A stretch of 22,946 nucleotides of DNA, from positions 1 to 22,946 of the forward strand of contig PDRH01000045.1 in the NCBI GenBank assembly GCA_002748015.1, read 5' to 3'. Of this stretch, positions 1-8,157 are shown in pieces; the first letter of the stretch is position 1; each line of letters starts with the position of its first letter. The position numbers and the translations under genes were made by a program. This DNA comes from Bacteroidota bacterium. Its GTDB lineage: Bacteria; Bacteroidota; Bacteroidia; Bacteroidales; CAJPTX01. The notes under the pieces are model-generated. The model had not been told where the DNA came from. It did not search any database and saw only the letters and a program-made list of their open reading frames with translations.

Positions 1-105
1 GTTCTCCGCCCTTTCGCGGACGTACATCCGCTCCTCCCTTACTACGTATAGAACGGGGTGCTGCTTGCTCCAGTACTTCGGGCGCACGGGGGTGATTCTT
101 GCCAT
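1..105 (-). CDS. Possible 5' end of an unrecognised protein, running off the window
   Basis: The minus strand is open from an ATG at 105-103 to the first base of the window, giving 35 codons with no stop. The peptide begins MARITPVRPKYWS and is rich in Arg, Val, Tyr and Glu. It has no signal peptide or membrane segment. I do not recognise a family. An open frame of 35 codons can occur by chance in GC-rich DNA, so support comes mainly from protein-like composition and from its position facing away from the signalling operon. No clear ribosome binding site precedes the ATG, which is common in Bacteroidota. A box resembling TAnnTTTG (TATGTTTT on the minus strand) lies shortly upstream, near 123-130. 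The alternative is untranslated DNA. Confidence 0.4.
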   Translation of the reverse strand, partial: MARITPVRPKYWSKQHPVLYVVREERMYVRERAEN

Positions 106-192
106 GGTGGTTGACGTTAAAACATATACTAGAGGATACGTAGATCCTGCGGAAGGGTTACATGGCTGGAATCCCCGTACTCCGTGTCTACT

Positions 193-230
193 GCCGCTCC
201 GAATTTGCGCTGGGCGGAATTCGGAGCGGC
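193..230. repeat. 13-bp perfect inverted repeat, intergenic hairpin, copy A
   Basis: GCCGCTCCGAATT at 193-205 is the exact reverse complement of AATTCGGAGCGGC at 218-230, separated by 12 bases. The same core occurs in a longer palindrome at 21544-21605, so this looks like a dispersed intergenic palindrome family. No T-tract follows, so a simple intrinsic terminator is not supported. The rest of the gene-poor stretch 106-492 holds a G-rich tract and a promoter-like box. I see no credible gene there: the open frame at 162-398 has a composition typical of noncoding GC-rich DNA. Confidence 0.75.
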
Positions 231-347
231 GGCCGGGGCGCTAGGGGGAGGAGTACTCCGCTCTGCCCGATGATTCCCAGCTGCTTGCCTATGCCCGGTA
301 ATTCCGCTGCATGCGTCCTACCCCCTGCTTCTTTGGGTGGCTCGCTT

Positions 348-379
348 GGGGTAGCGGGGGGAGTCTGGCGGGCGGGGGG
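348..379 (+). other. G-rich tract, possible G-quadruplex
   Basis: Four runs of three or more G occur on the plus strand: 348-351, 356-361, 370-372 and 374-379, with spacers of 4, 8 and 1 bases. The tract ends about 55 bases before the promoter-like box of the signalling operon. One spacer is slightly longer than the usual 1-7 rule, so folding is plausible but not certain. Confidence 0.4.
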
Positions 380-433
380 CGCTAAGTTTTGCCCCTAGCA
401 CCCTTGCGGTATAGAAGTCCGGCATTATTTGAT

Positions 434-441
434 TATCTTTG
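434..441 (+). promoter_or_regulatory. Bacteroidota-type -7 box upstream of the signalling operon
   Basis: TATCTTTG matches the Bacteroidota -7 consensus TAnnTTTG exactly. Transcription would start near 446-449, giving a leader of about 45 bases before the first gene of the signalling operon. A TTG suitable as the -33 element is not found at normal spacing; the nearest upstream TTG (404-406) is too far away. It is the only consensus box I found in the upstream spacer. Confidence 0.5.
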
Positions 442-492
442 CGCCTACCCTGCTATGCAGTCGGCTATGGGTAACGAAAAGGAGGAGCAGCT

Positions 493-1341
493 TTGGCATC
501 ACTACAACAGGAGGATTTGCAGCGTGTTATCGATGCGCTGAAGCTCCATACGACCTACGACCTGTCGGACTACTCCGATAAGTCGCTCGTGCGGCGTGTG
601 GAGAAGATAATGGCCGAGGATGGGCTGAGCTTCGAGGAGCTGATCGCCCGTTTGGAGGCTCGTGGCGTGTACGGCGAGGAGCTCATGAAGCGGGTGACGG
701 TGAACACGAGCGAGCTGTTCCGCGACCCGGAAATCTGGCAGGCCATCAGGACGCAAATTCTACCGACTTTTCGCAGGCAGGATACGATCAACGTGTGGCA
801 CGTGGGCTGCTCGCGGGGGCAGGAGGTGTACTCGATGATGATGCTGCTCGACCAGGTGGGCCTGCTGGAGCGGACCAATGTGTACGCCAGCGACATTAAC
901 CCCGTCATGCTCGCGGAGGCGGAGCGCGGGGAGTACCCCTTCCGCTTCAACCTCAACTACCTGGACAACTTCGACCGGGTGATGAACGCCAATCCGCTCA
1001 ACTACGAGGAGCGCCCGAACATCTCCTACGATGCCTACCTGAGCGTGGATAAGGAGCGGGATGTTATCCGGATGCATGACTTCCTGCGGGCCAAGCCGCA
1101 CTACCGGCGGAGCGATCTGGTAACGTGCGTGAATCCCTTCTTCGTGAAGTTCGACCTGATTCTGTGCCGCAACGTGCTGATCTACTTCAACCCGCGGCTG
1201 CAGAATCGTATCTTTGAAATGTTCTACCAGAATTTGTATGCCGGTGGGGCCGTAGTGCTGGGGGCGCATGAGATGATGCCCATGCCGTGGTCTGGCTACT
1301 ACCATCGGCGGGGCAAGGTGTATATACGTAAGGGGCAGTAG
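493..1341 (+). CDS. cheR: CheR-type protein-glutamate O-methyltransferase
   Basis: This 282-residue protein has the length and layout of CheR. A helical N-terminal domain is followed by a SAM-dependent methyltransferase domain. Visible motifs are NTSELFRD (71-78), the SAM loop GCSRGQEVYS (105-114), ASDIN (132-136) with the acidic residue that contacts SAM ribose, and CRNVLIYFN (225-233). CheR enzymes methylate glutamates of chemoreceptors in the cytoplasm; no chemoreceptor is encoded nearby, so the substrate is unknown. The start is TTG at 493, preceded by a strong AAGGAGGAG ribosome binding site (479-487). The ATG at 467 is in another frame. It is the first gene of the operon, two bases upstream of the sensor gene. 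The family assignment is firm; the role in classical chemotaxis is doubtful. Confidence 0.93.
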   Translation: MASLQQEDLQRVIDALKLHTTYDLSDYSDKSLVRRVEKIMAEDGLSFEELIARLEARGVYGEELMKRVTVNTSELFRDPEIWQAIRTQILPTFRRQDTINVWHVGCSRGQEVYSMMMLLDQVGLLERTNVYASDINPVMLAEAERGEYPFRFNLNYLDNFDRVMNANPLNYEERPNISYDAYLSVDKERDVIRMHDFLRAKPHYRRSDLVTCVNPFFVKFDLILCRNVLIYFNPRLQNRIFEMFYQNLYAGGAVVLGAHEMMPMPWSGYYHRRGKVYIRKGQ

Positions 1342-1343
1342 GT

Positions 1344-3290
1344 ATGAAGCATGGTCTAGTGGTACGTGTGGGTGCATATCTCCGGCAGGGCCGGGGCTTT
1401 GTGGTGCGCCTGCTGATCGTGCTGTTGGCCGGGGCGGTCGGCCTGCTTTACATCACTCGGACCCACTCGGAGTACCGCGAGGAGCTGATATTGTCCTACC
1501 GGCAGGGGCTGGTGCAGGGGGTGGATCGCCTGGCCGGCACGCTGGATTTGATGGATCTCTCGCCCCTGAGCTCGGATTCGGTGGAGCGGGAGGAGATGCG
1601 AAGGCTCTTCGTGACACCCATGGCGGAGAGTACGGGCTATCCCTTCATCCTGCGGCCCAACGGGGAGATCCTCTTCCATTTCTTCCGGTCTTCTACGAGC
1701 CTGCCGGCGGTCCTCATGGAGGACATGGCCGAGAGCGCGAACCGCCGGGGTACGGTGGCGGTGGAGATGTCGGGGCTGGGCCAGGGGGAGCGGATGATCT
1801 ACTATGCGTACTACCCGGAGCTGCGGTGCTATATCGGGGTGGAGACGGACGAGGCGCTGCTGATGGTGGGGCTGGAGCGTACCTATAGCTATAGCGTGCT
1901 GGTGCTGCTGGTGGCGATGGTGGTGCTCTGGCTGCTGCTGGACTACGCGAGCCGGTGGGTGCGTTTGCTCTTTGATACGTGGCGGGACCGGCTGGCGAGC
2001 CTTTCCGACGGGGAGGTGGTGGAGCGCGTGGATCTGCATGGGCATCTGCCGCTGGTGGGCATCCGGCGGGAGTTCAACGAGCTGGTGGGGGGCTTGAACA
2101 GCGTGCGGGGCTTTGCGTCTGCGCTGCAGAGCGGGGATTTGCATGCGGAGTTTACGCCCCTGGGGCCGCACGACACGCTGGGGACGGCGCTGCTGAAGCT
2201 GCGGGATAGCATGGTGAAGAATGAGGAGGAGGCGCGCAGACGGAGCGAGCAGGAGGAGATCCGCAGCTGGCAGAATGCGGGGCTGGCGGAGTTCTCGAAG
2301 CTGCTGCGGGAGCATAGCGATGATATCGATCGGCTGAGCGAGGCGGTGGTCCGCCGGCTGGTGAACTACCTGGGGGCGGCGCAGGGCGGGGTGTTCGTGG
2401 TGGCGGATGGCGGGGATGGCCAGCGGCACCTGCGCCTCTCGGCGGCCTTTGCCTACAATAGGAAGAAGTTCTTGTCGCGGGATGTGCTCTTCGGCGAGGG
2501 GCTCATCGGCACTTGCGCAGTGGAGCGGGAGCTGATGCATCTGGATCAGATCCCGCCGGGGTACTGCGACATAAGCTCGGGGATAGGGAATGTGCCCCCC
2601 CGGGAGCTGCTGGTCGTGCCGCTGAAGACGGATGACGATCTGTTCGGGGTGGTGGAGATTGCCACGTTGGAGCACTTCAGCGAGGCGATGGTGGAGTTTG
2701 CGCAGACTGTGGGCCTTAGCATTGCGCAGACCATGCAGCTGGCGCTGAATGCGGAGCAGACGAATGCGCTGATAGTGAGCGAGCGGGAGCAGCGGGTGAT
2801 GATGCACAATAAGGAGGAGGAGCTGCGGCAGACCATCGAGGAGCTGCAGGCTACGCAGGAGCAGATAGAGCTGAGCGTGGAGTCGGATCGGGCGCTGCGG
2901 CGTGTGGTGGATGATGCGGTGATCTACGTGGAGTTCTCGGAGCTGGCGATGGTCCAGCGGGCCAACAGCCAGTTTGAGATTTTTGCGCGGGCACTGGGCT
3001 TCGACAATGCGCACCAGCTGCGGCTGCTGGAGGATGTGCGCTATATGGCAGAGGATGATGCGAGTGGCGCTTCGGAGGAGAAGGCGTTCCGGCCGGTGTG
3101 GGATAGGGTGCTCTCGGGGGCGGTGCAGCAGGTGGTTACGGTGTGGCGCGGGGAGCAGGACGAGCGGCGGCTGATGGCCTCGTTCGTGTACAGCGTGGAT
3201 GGGGATCTGCCGGTGGTCTACATGATGGCCCAGGATATAACTTCGCTGTGCGGCATGTGCACGGCTAGTCAAGCTGCGGAGGAGGGCTAG
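1344..3290 (+). CDS. Membrane sensor with Cache-like periplasmic domain, GAF domain and PAS-like domain
   Basis: The protein has 648 residues. Membrane helices at about 20-37 and 182-201 bracket a periplasmic region (38-181) that resembles a single Cache domain, with a conserved-looking FILRPNGEIL strand and a YYPELRCYIGVET end. A HAMP-like linker (205-295) leads to a GAF domain (about 330-465), a coiled coil (470-515) and a PAS-like domain (515-633) ending in the typical DIT. There is no kinase, GGDEF or phosphatase domain, so it is a sensor without its own enzymatic output. Its GAF domain is closely related to those of two other genes in the operon. It is a candidate CheR/CheB methylation substrate because it lies between those genes and has a long cytoplasmic helical linker. 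That is inference; no classical MCP hairpin signature is present. Confidence 0.8.
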   Translation: MKHGLVVRVGAYLRQGRGFVVRLLIVLLAGAVGLLYITRTHSEYREELILSYRQGLVQGVDRLAGTLDLMDLSPLSSDSVEREEMRRLFVTPMAESTGYPFILRPNGEILFHFFRSSTSLPAVLMEDMAESANRRGTVAVEMSGLGQGERMIYYAYYPELRCYIGVETDEALLMVGLERTYSYSVLVLLVAMVVLWLLLDYASRWVRLLFDTWRDRLASLSDGEVVERVDLHGHLPLVGIRREFNELVGGLNSVRGFASALQSGDLHAEFTPLGPHDTLGTALLKLRDSMVKNEEEARRRSEQEEIRSWQNAGLAEFSKLLREHSDDIDRLSEAVVRRLVNYLGAAQGGVFVVADGGDGQRHLRLSAAFAYNRKKFLSRDVLFGEGLIGTCAVERELMHLDQIPPGYCDISSGIGNVPPRELLVVPLKTDDDLFGVVEIATLEHFSEAMVEFAQTVGLSIAQTMQLALNAEQTNALIVSEREQRVMMHNKEEELRQTIEELQATQEQIELSVESDRALRRVVDDAVIYVEFSELAMVQRANSQFEIFARALGFDNAHQLRLLEDVRYMAEDDASGASEEKAFRPVWDRVLSGAVQQVVTVWRGEQDERRLMASFVYSVDGDLPVVYMMAQDITSLCGMCTASQAAEEG

Positions 3291-3293
3291 GCC

Positions 3294-4148
3294 ATGGGTT
3301 TGGAGCATACGTTAGGTCCGGAGGAGGCGCGGCTACTGATTGAGCAGATTCGTCGGCAGTACGGGGATGATTTCTCGGGTGTGCCGGTTGGGGTCTTTTC
3401 GCGCCGCCTAGGCCGGGTGATGGATTTGATGGGGGTGCGTGATCCGGAGGACTTCGCGCGGTCGTTGGGCTGCTGCCGCCCGGATTTCTACAGCAGGATG
3501 CTGGATATGCTGGTGCCCCGGACGACGGAGATGTTCCGCGACCCGATGTTCTGGCGTACGCTGCGCGAGCAGGTTGCTGGCTACCTGGTGCCGCGGTATG
3601 GCGCTAGGCTGCGGGTGTGGGTGGCGGCCCATGATTCGGGCGAGGAGCTATACTCGCTGCTGATTCTGCTGCATGAGATGGGCCTGCTGGAGGGGGCGAC
3701 GATCTACGGTAGCTATCTGGGCGACCGTGCGCAGGAGCGTATTCTGCGGGGGGAGCTGCGTGGGGGCAAGGTGGAGGTGGATGCGGCCAACTATGAGCGT
3801 AGCCAGGGGGCTTCGTCGCTGGATGCGTACGTGGAGAGTAGGGCTGATGGGCATCGTGCGCTGGATGGGAAGCTGCTGGCTGGCGTCTCGCTGCTCCGCT
3901 CGTCGGTGCAGCTACCGGGCTGGAGTGGTCGTGAGCCCCTGCACCTGGTGCTCTGCCGGAATCAGTTCCTGTACTGGAATTTGACCTATGCGCAACGGAA
4001 TATGCTGGTGCTGAGCCGGGCGCTGGTCGATGGGGGCTTGCTGGCGCTGGGTATCCGTGAGCGTCTGGATCACTTGCAGCCAGGGGGGCTATTTGAACCC
4101 TGGAATGCGAATGAGGGGATCTATCGGTTTGAAGGAGGGTTGGGCTGA
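3294..4148 (+). CDS. Second, degenerate CheR-like protein
   Basis: The 284 residues follow the CheR fold order but with altered key motifs. RTTEMFRD (76-83) matches the CheR substrate/SAM segment. The SAM glycine loop has become AAHDSGEELYS (111-121), without the usual GC. The acidic motif of the TDI/SDI type is replaced around YGSYLGD (138-144). The CRNVLIYF motif is CRNQFLYWN (221-229). The C-terminal half is divergent. These changes suggest it is either catalytically impaired or has a different substrate, perhaps acting as a binding partner of the first CheR or of CheB. It starts three bases after the sensor gene, and its TGA overlaps the ATG of cheB in TGATG, so the two are probably translationally coupled. 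The relationship to CheR is clear; loss of activity is inferred from motifs. Confidence 0.82.
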   Translation: MGLEHTLGPEEARLLIEQIRRQYGDDFSGVPVGVFSRRLGRVMDLMGVRDPEDFARSLGCCRPDFYSRMLDMLVPRTTEMFRDPMFWRTLREQVAGYLVPRYGARLRVWVAAHDSGEELYSLLILLHEMGLLEGATIYGSYLGDRAQERILRGELRGGKVEVDAANYERSQGASSLDAYVESRADGHRALDGKLLAGVSLLRSSVQLPGWSGREPLHLVLCRNQFLYWNLTYAQRNMLVLSRALVDGGLLALGIRERLDHLQPGGLFEPWNANEGIYRFEGGLG

Positions 4149-4705
4149 TGGTGCGCGCAGTGGTGATAGGGGGATCGGCGGGGAGCTTCCCGGTGGTAAC
4201 GAGCATACTGCATGCGCTGCCCGAGGATTACGGGCTACCGGTGCTGCTGGCTTTGCACCGCCTGAAGCATGTGCGTGCGGGCTTTATGGAGGCGCTGCAG
4301 TCGAAGTCGAACCTAGAGGTGCTAGAGCCGTATGATAAGGACAGGGTGCTGCCCGGTAAGGTGTATTTGGCGCCCTCCAACTACCATATGTACGTGGAGT
4401 CGAACCATCGCTTCCAGCTGACGACCGAGGAGCCTGTGAACCATTCTCGCCCCTCGATTGATATACTATTCAGCTCGGTGGCGAGGGTTTACGGTGCGGA
4501 GGGGGTTGGGGTGATCCTCTCGGGGGCGAATCGGGATGGTGCGCAGGGGCTGGCCCGCCTGAAGGCGGCGGGCGGTGTGGCCGTGGTGCAGGATCCGGCG
4601 GCTAGCCTTATGCCGACGATGCCGTCGGCGGCGCAGGGCTTGTGCACGCCGGATTGGGTGCTGAGCCCTGAGGGTATAGTAGAGTATTTATTGACCTTAG
4701 CGTAG
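4148..4705 (+). CDS. cheB: CheB-type protein-glutamate methylesterase, catalytic domain only
   Basis: The 185 residues correspond to the CheB methylesterase domain alone. The catalytic triad can be placed: Ser10 in GGSAGS, His37 in ALHRLKH and Asp130 in LSGANRDGAQG. The spacings (27 and 93 residues) are close to those in enterobacterial CheB. The enzyme would hydrolyse glutamyl methyl esters, reversing CheR. There is no N-terminal receiver domain, so activation by CheA phosphorylation is not possible in the usual way; activity may be constitutive or set by partner proteins. The ATG overlaps the stop of the preceding CheR-like gene. CheB domains without a receiver also occur in other non-classical signalling operons. 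Confidence 0.92.
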   Translation: MVRAVVIGGSAGSFPVVTSILHALPEDYGLPVLLALHRLKHVRAGFMEALQSKSNLEVLEPYDKDRVLPGKVYLAPSNYHMYVESNHRFQLTTEEPVNHSRPSIDILFSSVARVYGAEGVGVILSGANRDGAQGLARLKAAGGVAVVQDPAASLMPTMPSAAQGLCTPDWVLSPEGIVEYLLTLA

Positions 4706-4713
4706 GGGTGGAT

Positions 4714-5499
4714 ATGAAAGAGTTGAAGTTTGATATAGAGCGTCTGGATTGGCTGCTGCTGGCCTTGCAGGTGGTGCTGGTGGCGCTGATGCTGCTGCTG
4801 GGCTTTGCGCCGCGGCTGGGGTGGAGTGCGTCGAATGTTTTCCTGCTGCTGTCTGGCTTTGCGCTGCTGGGGGTGGTGTTCCTTCAGTCGCGCCGGGGTA
4901 GCCGTTCGGTGCAGGCCCTGGCGCGCCGCGATGAGGAGATCGAGGCGCTGCGTACTGACTACGATATGCTGTCGGTCCGTCTGGAGCGTGAGAAGCAGGC
5001 GAGGGAGCGTGAGGAGCAGGCGCGGGAGCAGGGTGAGCGCCTGGAGCGTGTGGCCCGTGAGCGTTTGGCTGGCGAGACGCGCGAGGAGCTGATAGGGTCG
5101 TTGTTCCGTGCGTTTTCGACGGAGCAGCAGCTGGTGCAGGGGGTGTACTATAGCCCGGATGGGGGCGGGGGCTACCGCTTGGGCCAGTCGTTCGCGCTCT
5201 ATAGCGGTTCGGAGGTGCTTTCGGCCTTTGCACGTGGCGAAACGCTGGTGGGGCAGGTTGCATTAGAGGGAAAACCACTATATTTGGATGATATTCCGCC
5301 GGCGTACCGGGTGATAGTGTCGGGTTTGGGGCGTTCTGCCCCCCGTCGTCTGCTTATTTGGCCCTTGGTGGGGGCTGGTGGGCGCGATCTGGGGGTGCTG
5401 GAGCTGGCCTTCTTCACGGAGCATTCGACCTGGAGCCGGGAGGTGGTCGAGGGGGTGATGAGTGATTTTACTAGCCGTATGGATGAATTAAGCGCTTAG
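4714..5499 (+). CDS. Small membrane protein with coiled coil and GAF domain
   Basis: About 261 residues with two N-terminal membrane helices (about 13-31 and 41-58) joined by a short loop, a charged Glu/Arg coiled coil (about 63-123), and a GAF-like domain to the end. The GAF part shares with its two operon neighbours the pattern G-E-x-L-V-G-Q, an IPPAY segment, SGLG, and PRRLLIWPL followed by G-V-L-E. It has no periplasmic sensor and no output domain, so it probably acts as a scaffold or ligand-sensing partner at the inner membrane. ATG 4714 was preferred because a TAGGGGTGG ribosome-binding-like stretch precedes it; GTG 4708 would add two residues. It follows cheB by a few bases and precedes the phosphatase gene. 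Confidence 0.75.
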   Translation: MKELKFDIERLDWLLLALQVVLVALMLLLGFAPRLGWSASNVFLLLSGFALLGVVFLQSRRGSRSVQALARRDEEIEALRTDYDMLSVRLEREKQAREREEQAREQGERLERVARERLAGETREELIGSLFRAFSTEQQLVQGVYYSPDGGGGYRLGQSFALYSGSEVLSAFARGETLVGQVALEGKPLYLDDIPPAYRVIVSGLGRSAPRRLLIWPLVGAGGRDLGVLELAFFTEHSTWSREVVEGVMSDFTSRMDELSA

Positions 5500-5509
5500 G
5501 AGGTTGTAG

Positions 5510-8128
5510 ATGATACGAGTGGGCAATAGGGAGATTGGCCGTTTGAGCTGGCGCGATGTGATGTACGCGCTGGTGCTCTGGAGCGTCTCGGTCTTCGTGG
5601 TATTCCTTTTCTGGACGTTTTCGCTGACTGCGGCGGCTAAGGGCGGGGATCATCAGGTGTCGCTCTGGCAGCTGCACATGGAGCAACCGGTGCTCTGGTT
5701 GCTGGATGTCGCTCCCTTCGTGGTGTTCTTCCTCTACCTGTTCGTGATGGATCTTTTCCGCTCGCGGGTCAATGCGCTGGAGGAGGATCTGTCTGCGCAG
5801 CGGGAGATGCGTGTTCATAATGCGGAGTTCGCGAAGGCGATAGGTGAGGGTAACTACGATGTGGCGTTCAACGTGGACAGTGAGCAGGATCGGCTGGGGC
5901 TTTCGCTGCTGAGCATGCGGGACAACCTGCGGGAGACGAACCTGAAGGAGGCGGAGGCGAACTGGGTGACGAAGGGTAAGGATGAGCTGGCCAACGTGCT
6001 GCGCCTGCATAACAACCTGAAGGAGCTGGGCTACGCGGTGCTGCAGAACCTGATAGCGTATATCGGTGTGGTGCAGGGGGGGCTCTACCTCTACGATGAG
6101 AAGACGCAGCGGCTGACTGGCCTGGCGACGTATGCGTACGATCGGGATAAGCTCAACCAGCAGAGCTTTGCGCTGGGCGAGGGGCTGGTGGGGCAGTGCG
6201 CCTTTGAGCGGGCGCAGATCTATCGTACGGAGATTCCGGAGGACTACGTTACCATCCGCTCGGGGATTCTGGGGGCGGCGCGTCCGCAGAGCCTGCTGCT
6301 GGTGCCCCTCATTACCGATGAGAAGCTGCAGGGGGTGCTGGAGTTCGCATCGCTGTCGGAGGTGTTCTCGAAGCGTGAGCAGCGGTTCCTGGAGGAGGTG
6401 GGGGAGACGATAGCGCGTACGCTGTTCAACCTGCGGAATACGCAGGAGACCGAGCGGCTGCTGCGGGAGTCGCAGAAGCTGACCAAGGAGCAGGAGCGGA
6501 ACGAGCGGAAGCTGAAGGAGAATGCGGTGGAGATGGAGAAGGCGCAACGGGAGCTGGAGGTGTCGAATGGGCAGCTGGAGGCGAAGATTCGTGAGGCGGA
6601 GAATGCGCAGAAGCGTTTGCACTCGCTGCTGGAGAATGCGTCGGAGGTGATCACCATCTACGGTACGGACCGGGAAATATCGTACATTAGCCCGTCGGTT
6701 ACGAAGATCTTGGGCTATACGCCTGAGGAGATGGAGAGCGGGAAGGATAAGGAGCGGCTTACCCTGCAGGCGCGGGATGCGCTCAATGGTATGTTCGATA
6801 CGCTGATGGACCATCCGCGGGAGTCGATAACGATTCAGTACGTTTTCCTGAAGCGTGATGGGGAGAAGGTGTGGCTTGAGGTTACGGGGCGGAATATGAT
6901 CAAGGATCCGGCGATAAGGGGGCTTATCCTGAATGCGCGGGATATCACGGAGCGTATCCGGGCGGAGAAGGAGGAGCGGATGAAGAGCAAGATGCAGTCG
7001 CTCTCGGAGAACTCGGTGGACATGATCGTGCGTATGGGCGAGGACCGGGTGTTCTACTACGCGAATCCGATGGTTACGGAGTATCTGGGTTTGCGTCCGG
7101 ATGAGCTGGTGAATAAGCTGCTGGATGATCTCTCGCTGCCCGAGGTGCTGCAGGAGGCCTTCGAGGAGATGCTGGCCGAGATAAAGGAGTCGCCGGAGCG
7201 CCGGGAGCGTGATGTGGAGCTGGGGGAGCGGGAGGACTTGAAGATCCTGCACATCATGGCCATCCCGGAGTTTGATGGCGAGCTGCTGGAGACGATTCTG
7301 TTCGTGGGGCATGATATCACGGAGGCGCGGCAGAAGGAGAAGGAGATTGAGGAGAAGAACCGTAAGATCGCTGAGAGCATCAACTATGCGTACCGCATAC
7401 AGTCCTCCATTCTTCCGGATCTGGAGCTGCTGCAGGAGGCGTTCCCGAAGAGCTTTATGTACTACCAGCCGCGGGATGTGGTGAGCGGGGACTTCCCGTG
7501 GTTCTTCCGCAAGGGCGATTGCATCTACGTGGCGGCGGTGGACTGCACGGGGCATGGTGTGCCTGGGGCGCTGCTCTCCTTCATCGGCTACTTCACGCTG
7601 AATAACGTGGTGGACCACGATGCATCATATACGGCAGGGGAAATTCTGGACCATCTGCATGCTGGGGTGCGGACTACGCTGCGGCAGGATCGCGCGGGGG
7701 CTGATGCTCGGGACGGGATGGACATTGCGCTCTGCAAGATAAATCCGCAGACGATGGAGCTGGAGTATGCCGGGGCTCACCGTCCGCTGTACTTCCTGCG
7801 GGATGGGGAGCTGACGGAGTACAAGGGTGATCGGCGTGCGATTGGCGGTATTCCGAACCCGCGTAAGCCGGAGGGGCCGTTCAATAACCATGTAATCTCG
7901 TTGCAGCCCGGGGACAGGGTTTTCTTCTTCTCTGACGGCCTTCCGGACCAGCTGGGGGGCGAGCGGGGGATGAAGAAGTACAGCCCGCAGCATATCCGCC
8001 AGGTACTTTCTGAGCGTTTTTCGCAACCTATGGAGGCTCTTGGGAGTTTTATAAAGGAGGATTTCGAGTCGCACCTCGGGGAGTACAAGCGTATAGATGA
8101 TGTGATTCTGATTGGTATAGAGTTCTAG
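5510..8128 (+). CDS. Membrane GAF-PAS-PAS-SpoIIE (PP2C) serine/threonine phosphatase, SiaA-like role
   Basis: The protein has 872 residues. Two membrane helices (about 17-41 and 61-82) are followed by a HAMP-like linker, a GAF domain (about 165-308), a coiled coil (310-370), PAS domains (about 370-485 and 492-605, each ending in DIT) and a C-terminal SpoIIE phosphatase domain (about 645-872). Metal-binding aspartates of PP2C are present: D661 in SGDF, D678 in DCTGHGVPGA, D737 in GMDIA, D809 in SDG and D863/D864 in DDV. The neighbouring SiaB and SiaC homologues make a SiaC-type phosphoprotein the probable substrate, as with SiaA in Pseudomonas aeruginosa, although the sensor half differs from SiaA. 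The start has an AGGAGG site at 5498-5503 that overlaps the preceding stop codon. Domain calls are strong; the substrate is inferred from context. Confidence 0.92.
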   Translation: MIRVGNREIGRLSWRDVMYALVLWSVSVFVVFLFWTFSLTAAAKGGDHQVSLWQLHMEQPVLWLLDVAPFVVFFLYLFVMDLFRSRVNALEEDLSAQREMRVHNAEFAKAIGEGNYDVAFNVDSEQDRLGLSLLSMRDNLRETNLKEAEANWVTKGKDELANVLRLHNNLKELGYAVLQNLIAYIGVVQGGLYLYDEKTQRLTGLATYAYDRDKLNQQSFALGEGLVGQCAFERAQIYRTEIPEDYVTIRSGILGAARPQSLLLVPLITDEKLQGVLEFASLSEVFSKREQRFLEEVGETIARTLFNLRNTQETERLLRESQKLTKEQERNERKLKENAVEMEKAQRELEVSNGQLEAKIREAENAQKRLHSLLENASEVITIYGTDREISYISPSVTKILGYTPEEMESGKDKERLTLQARDALNGMFDTLMDHPRESITIQYVFLKRDGEKVWLEVTGRNMIKDPAIRGLILNARDITERIRAEKEERMKSKMQSLSENSVDMIVRMGEDRVFYYANPMVTEYLGLRPDELVNKLLDDLSLPEVLQEAFEEMLAEIKESPERRERDVELGEREDLKILHIMAIPEFDGELLETILFVGHDITEARQKEKEIEEKNRKIAESINYAYRIQSSILPDLELLQEAFPKSFMYYQPRDVVSGDFPWFFRKGDCIYVAAVDCTGHGVPGALLSFIGYFTLNNVVDHDASYTAGEILDHLHAGVRTTLRQDRAGADARDGMDIALCKINPQTMELEYAGAHRPLYFLRDGELTEYKGDRRAIGGIPNPRKPEGPFNNHVISLQPGDRVFFFSDGLPDQLGGERGMKKYSPQHIRQVLSERFSQPMEALGSFIKEDFESHLGEYKRIDDVILIGIEF

Positions 8129-8157
8129 TGCTTAGTTGGTAGATAAGGAAGGAGTAA

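Noticed and set aside
162..398. 78-codon open frame upstream of cheR
   Set aside because: It is Gly/Ala/Pro/Ser/Arg-rich, crosses the inverted repeat and the G-rich tract, and has no ribosome binding site.
1356..3308. 650-codon open frame on the minus strand
   Set aside because: It lies exactly antisense to the Cache-GAF-PAS sensor gene. Its His/Leu/Arg/Pro-rich composition is what results from reading G-rich coding DNA backwards, and it has no recognisable domain.
493..4705. Classical chemotaxis operon
   Set aside because: No MCP, CheA, CheW or CheY is encoded, CheB lacks its receiver domain, and the following genes are Sia-like and transport genes.
5471..7618. 715-codon open frame on the minus strand
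   Set aside because: It is antisense to the phosphatase gene, has the same skewed Leu/His/Arg composition, and the opposite strand has clear GAF, PAS and SpoIIE motifs.
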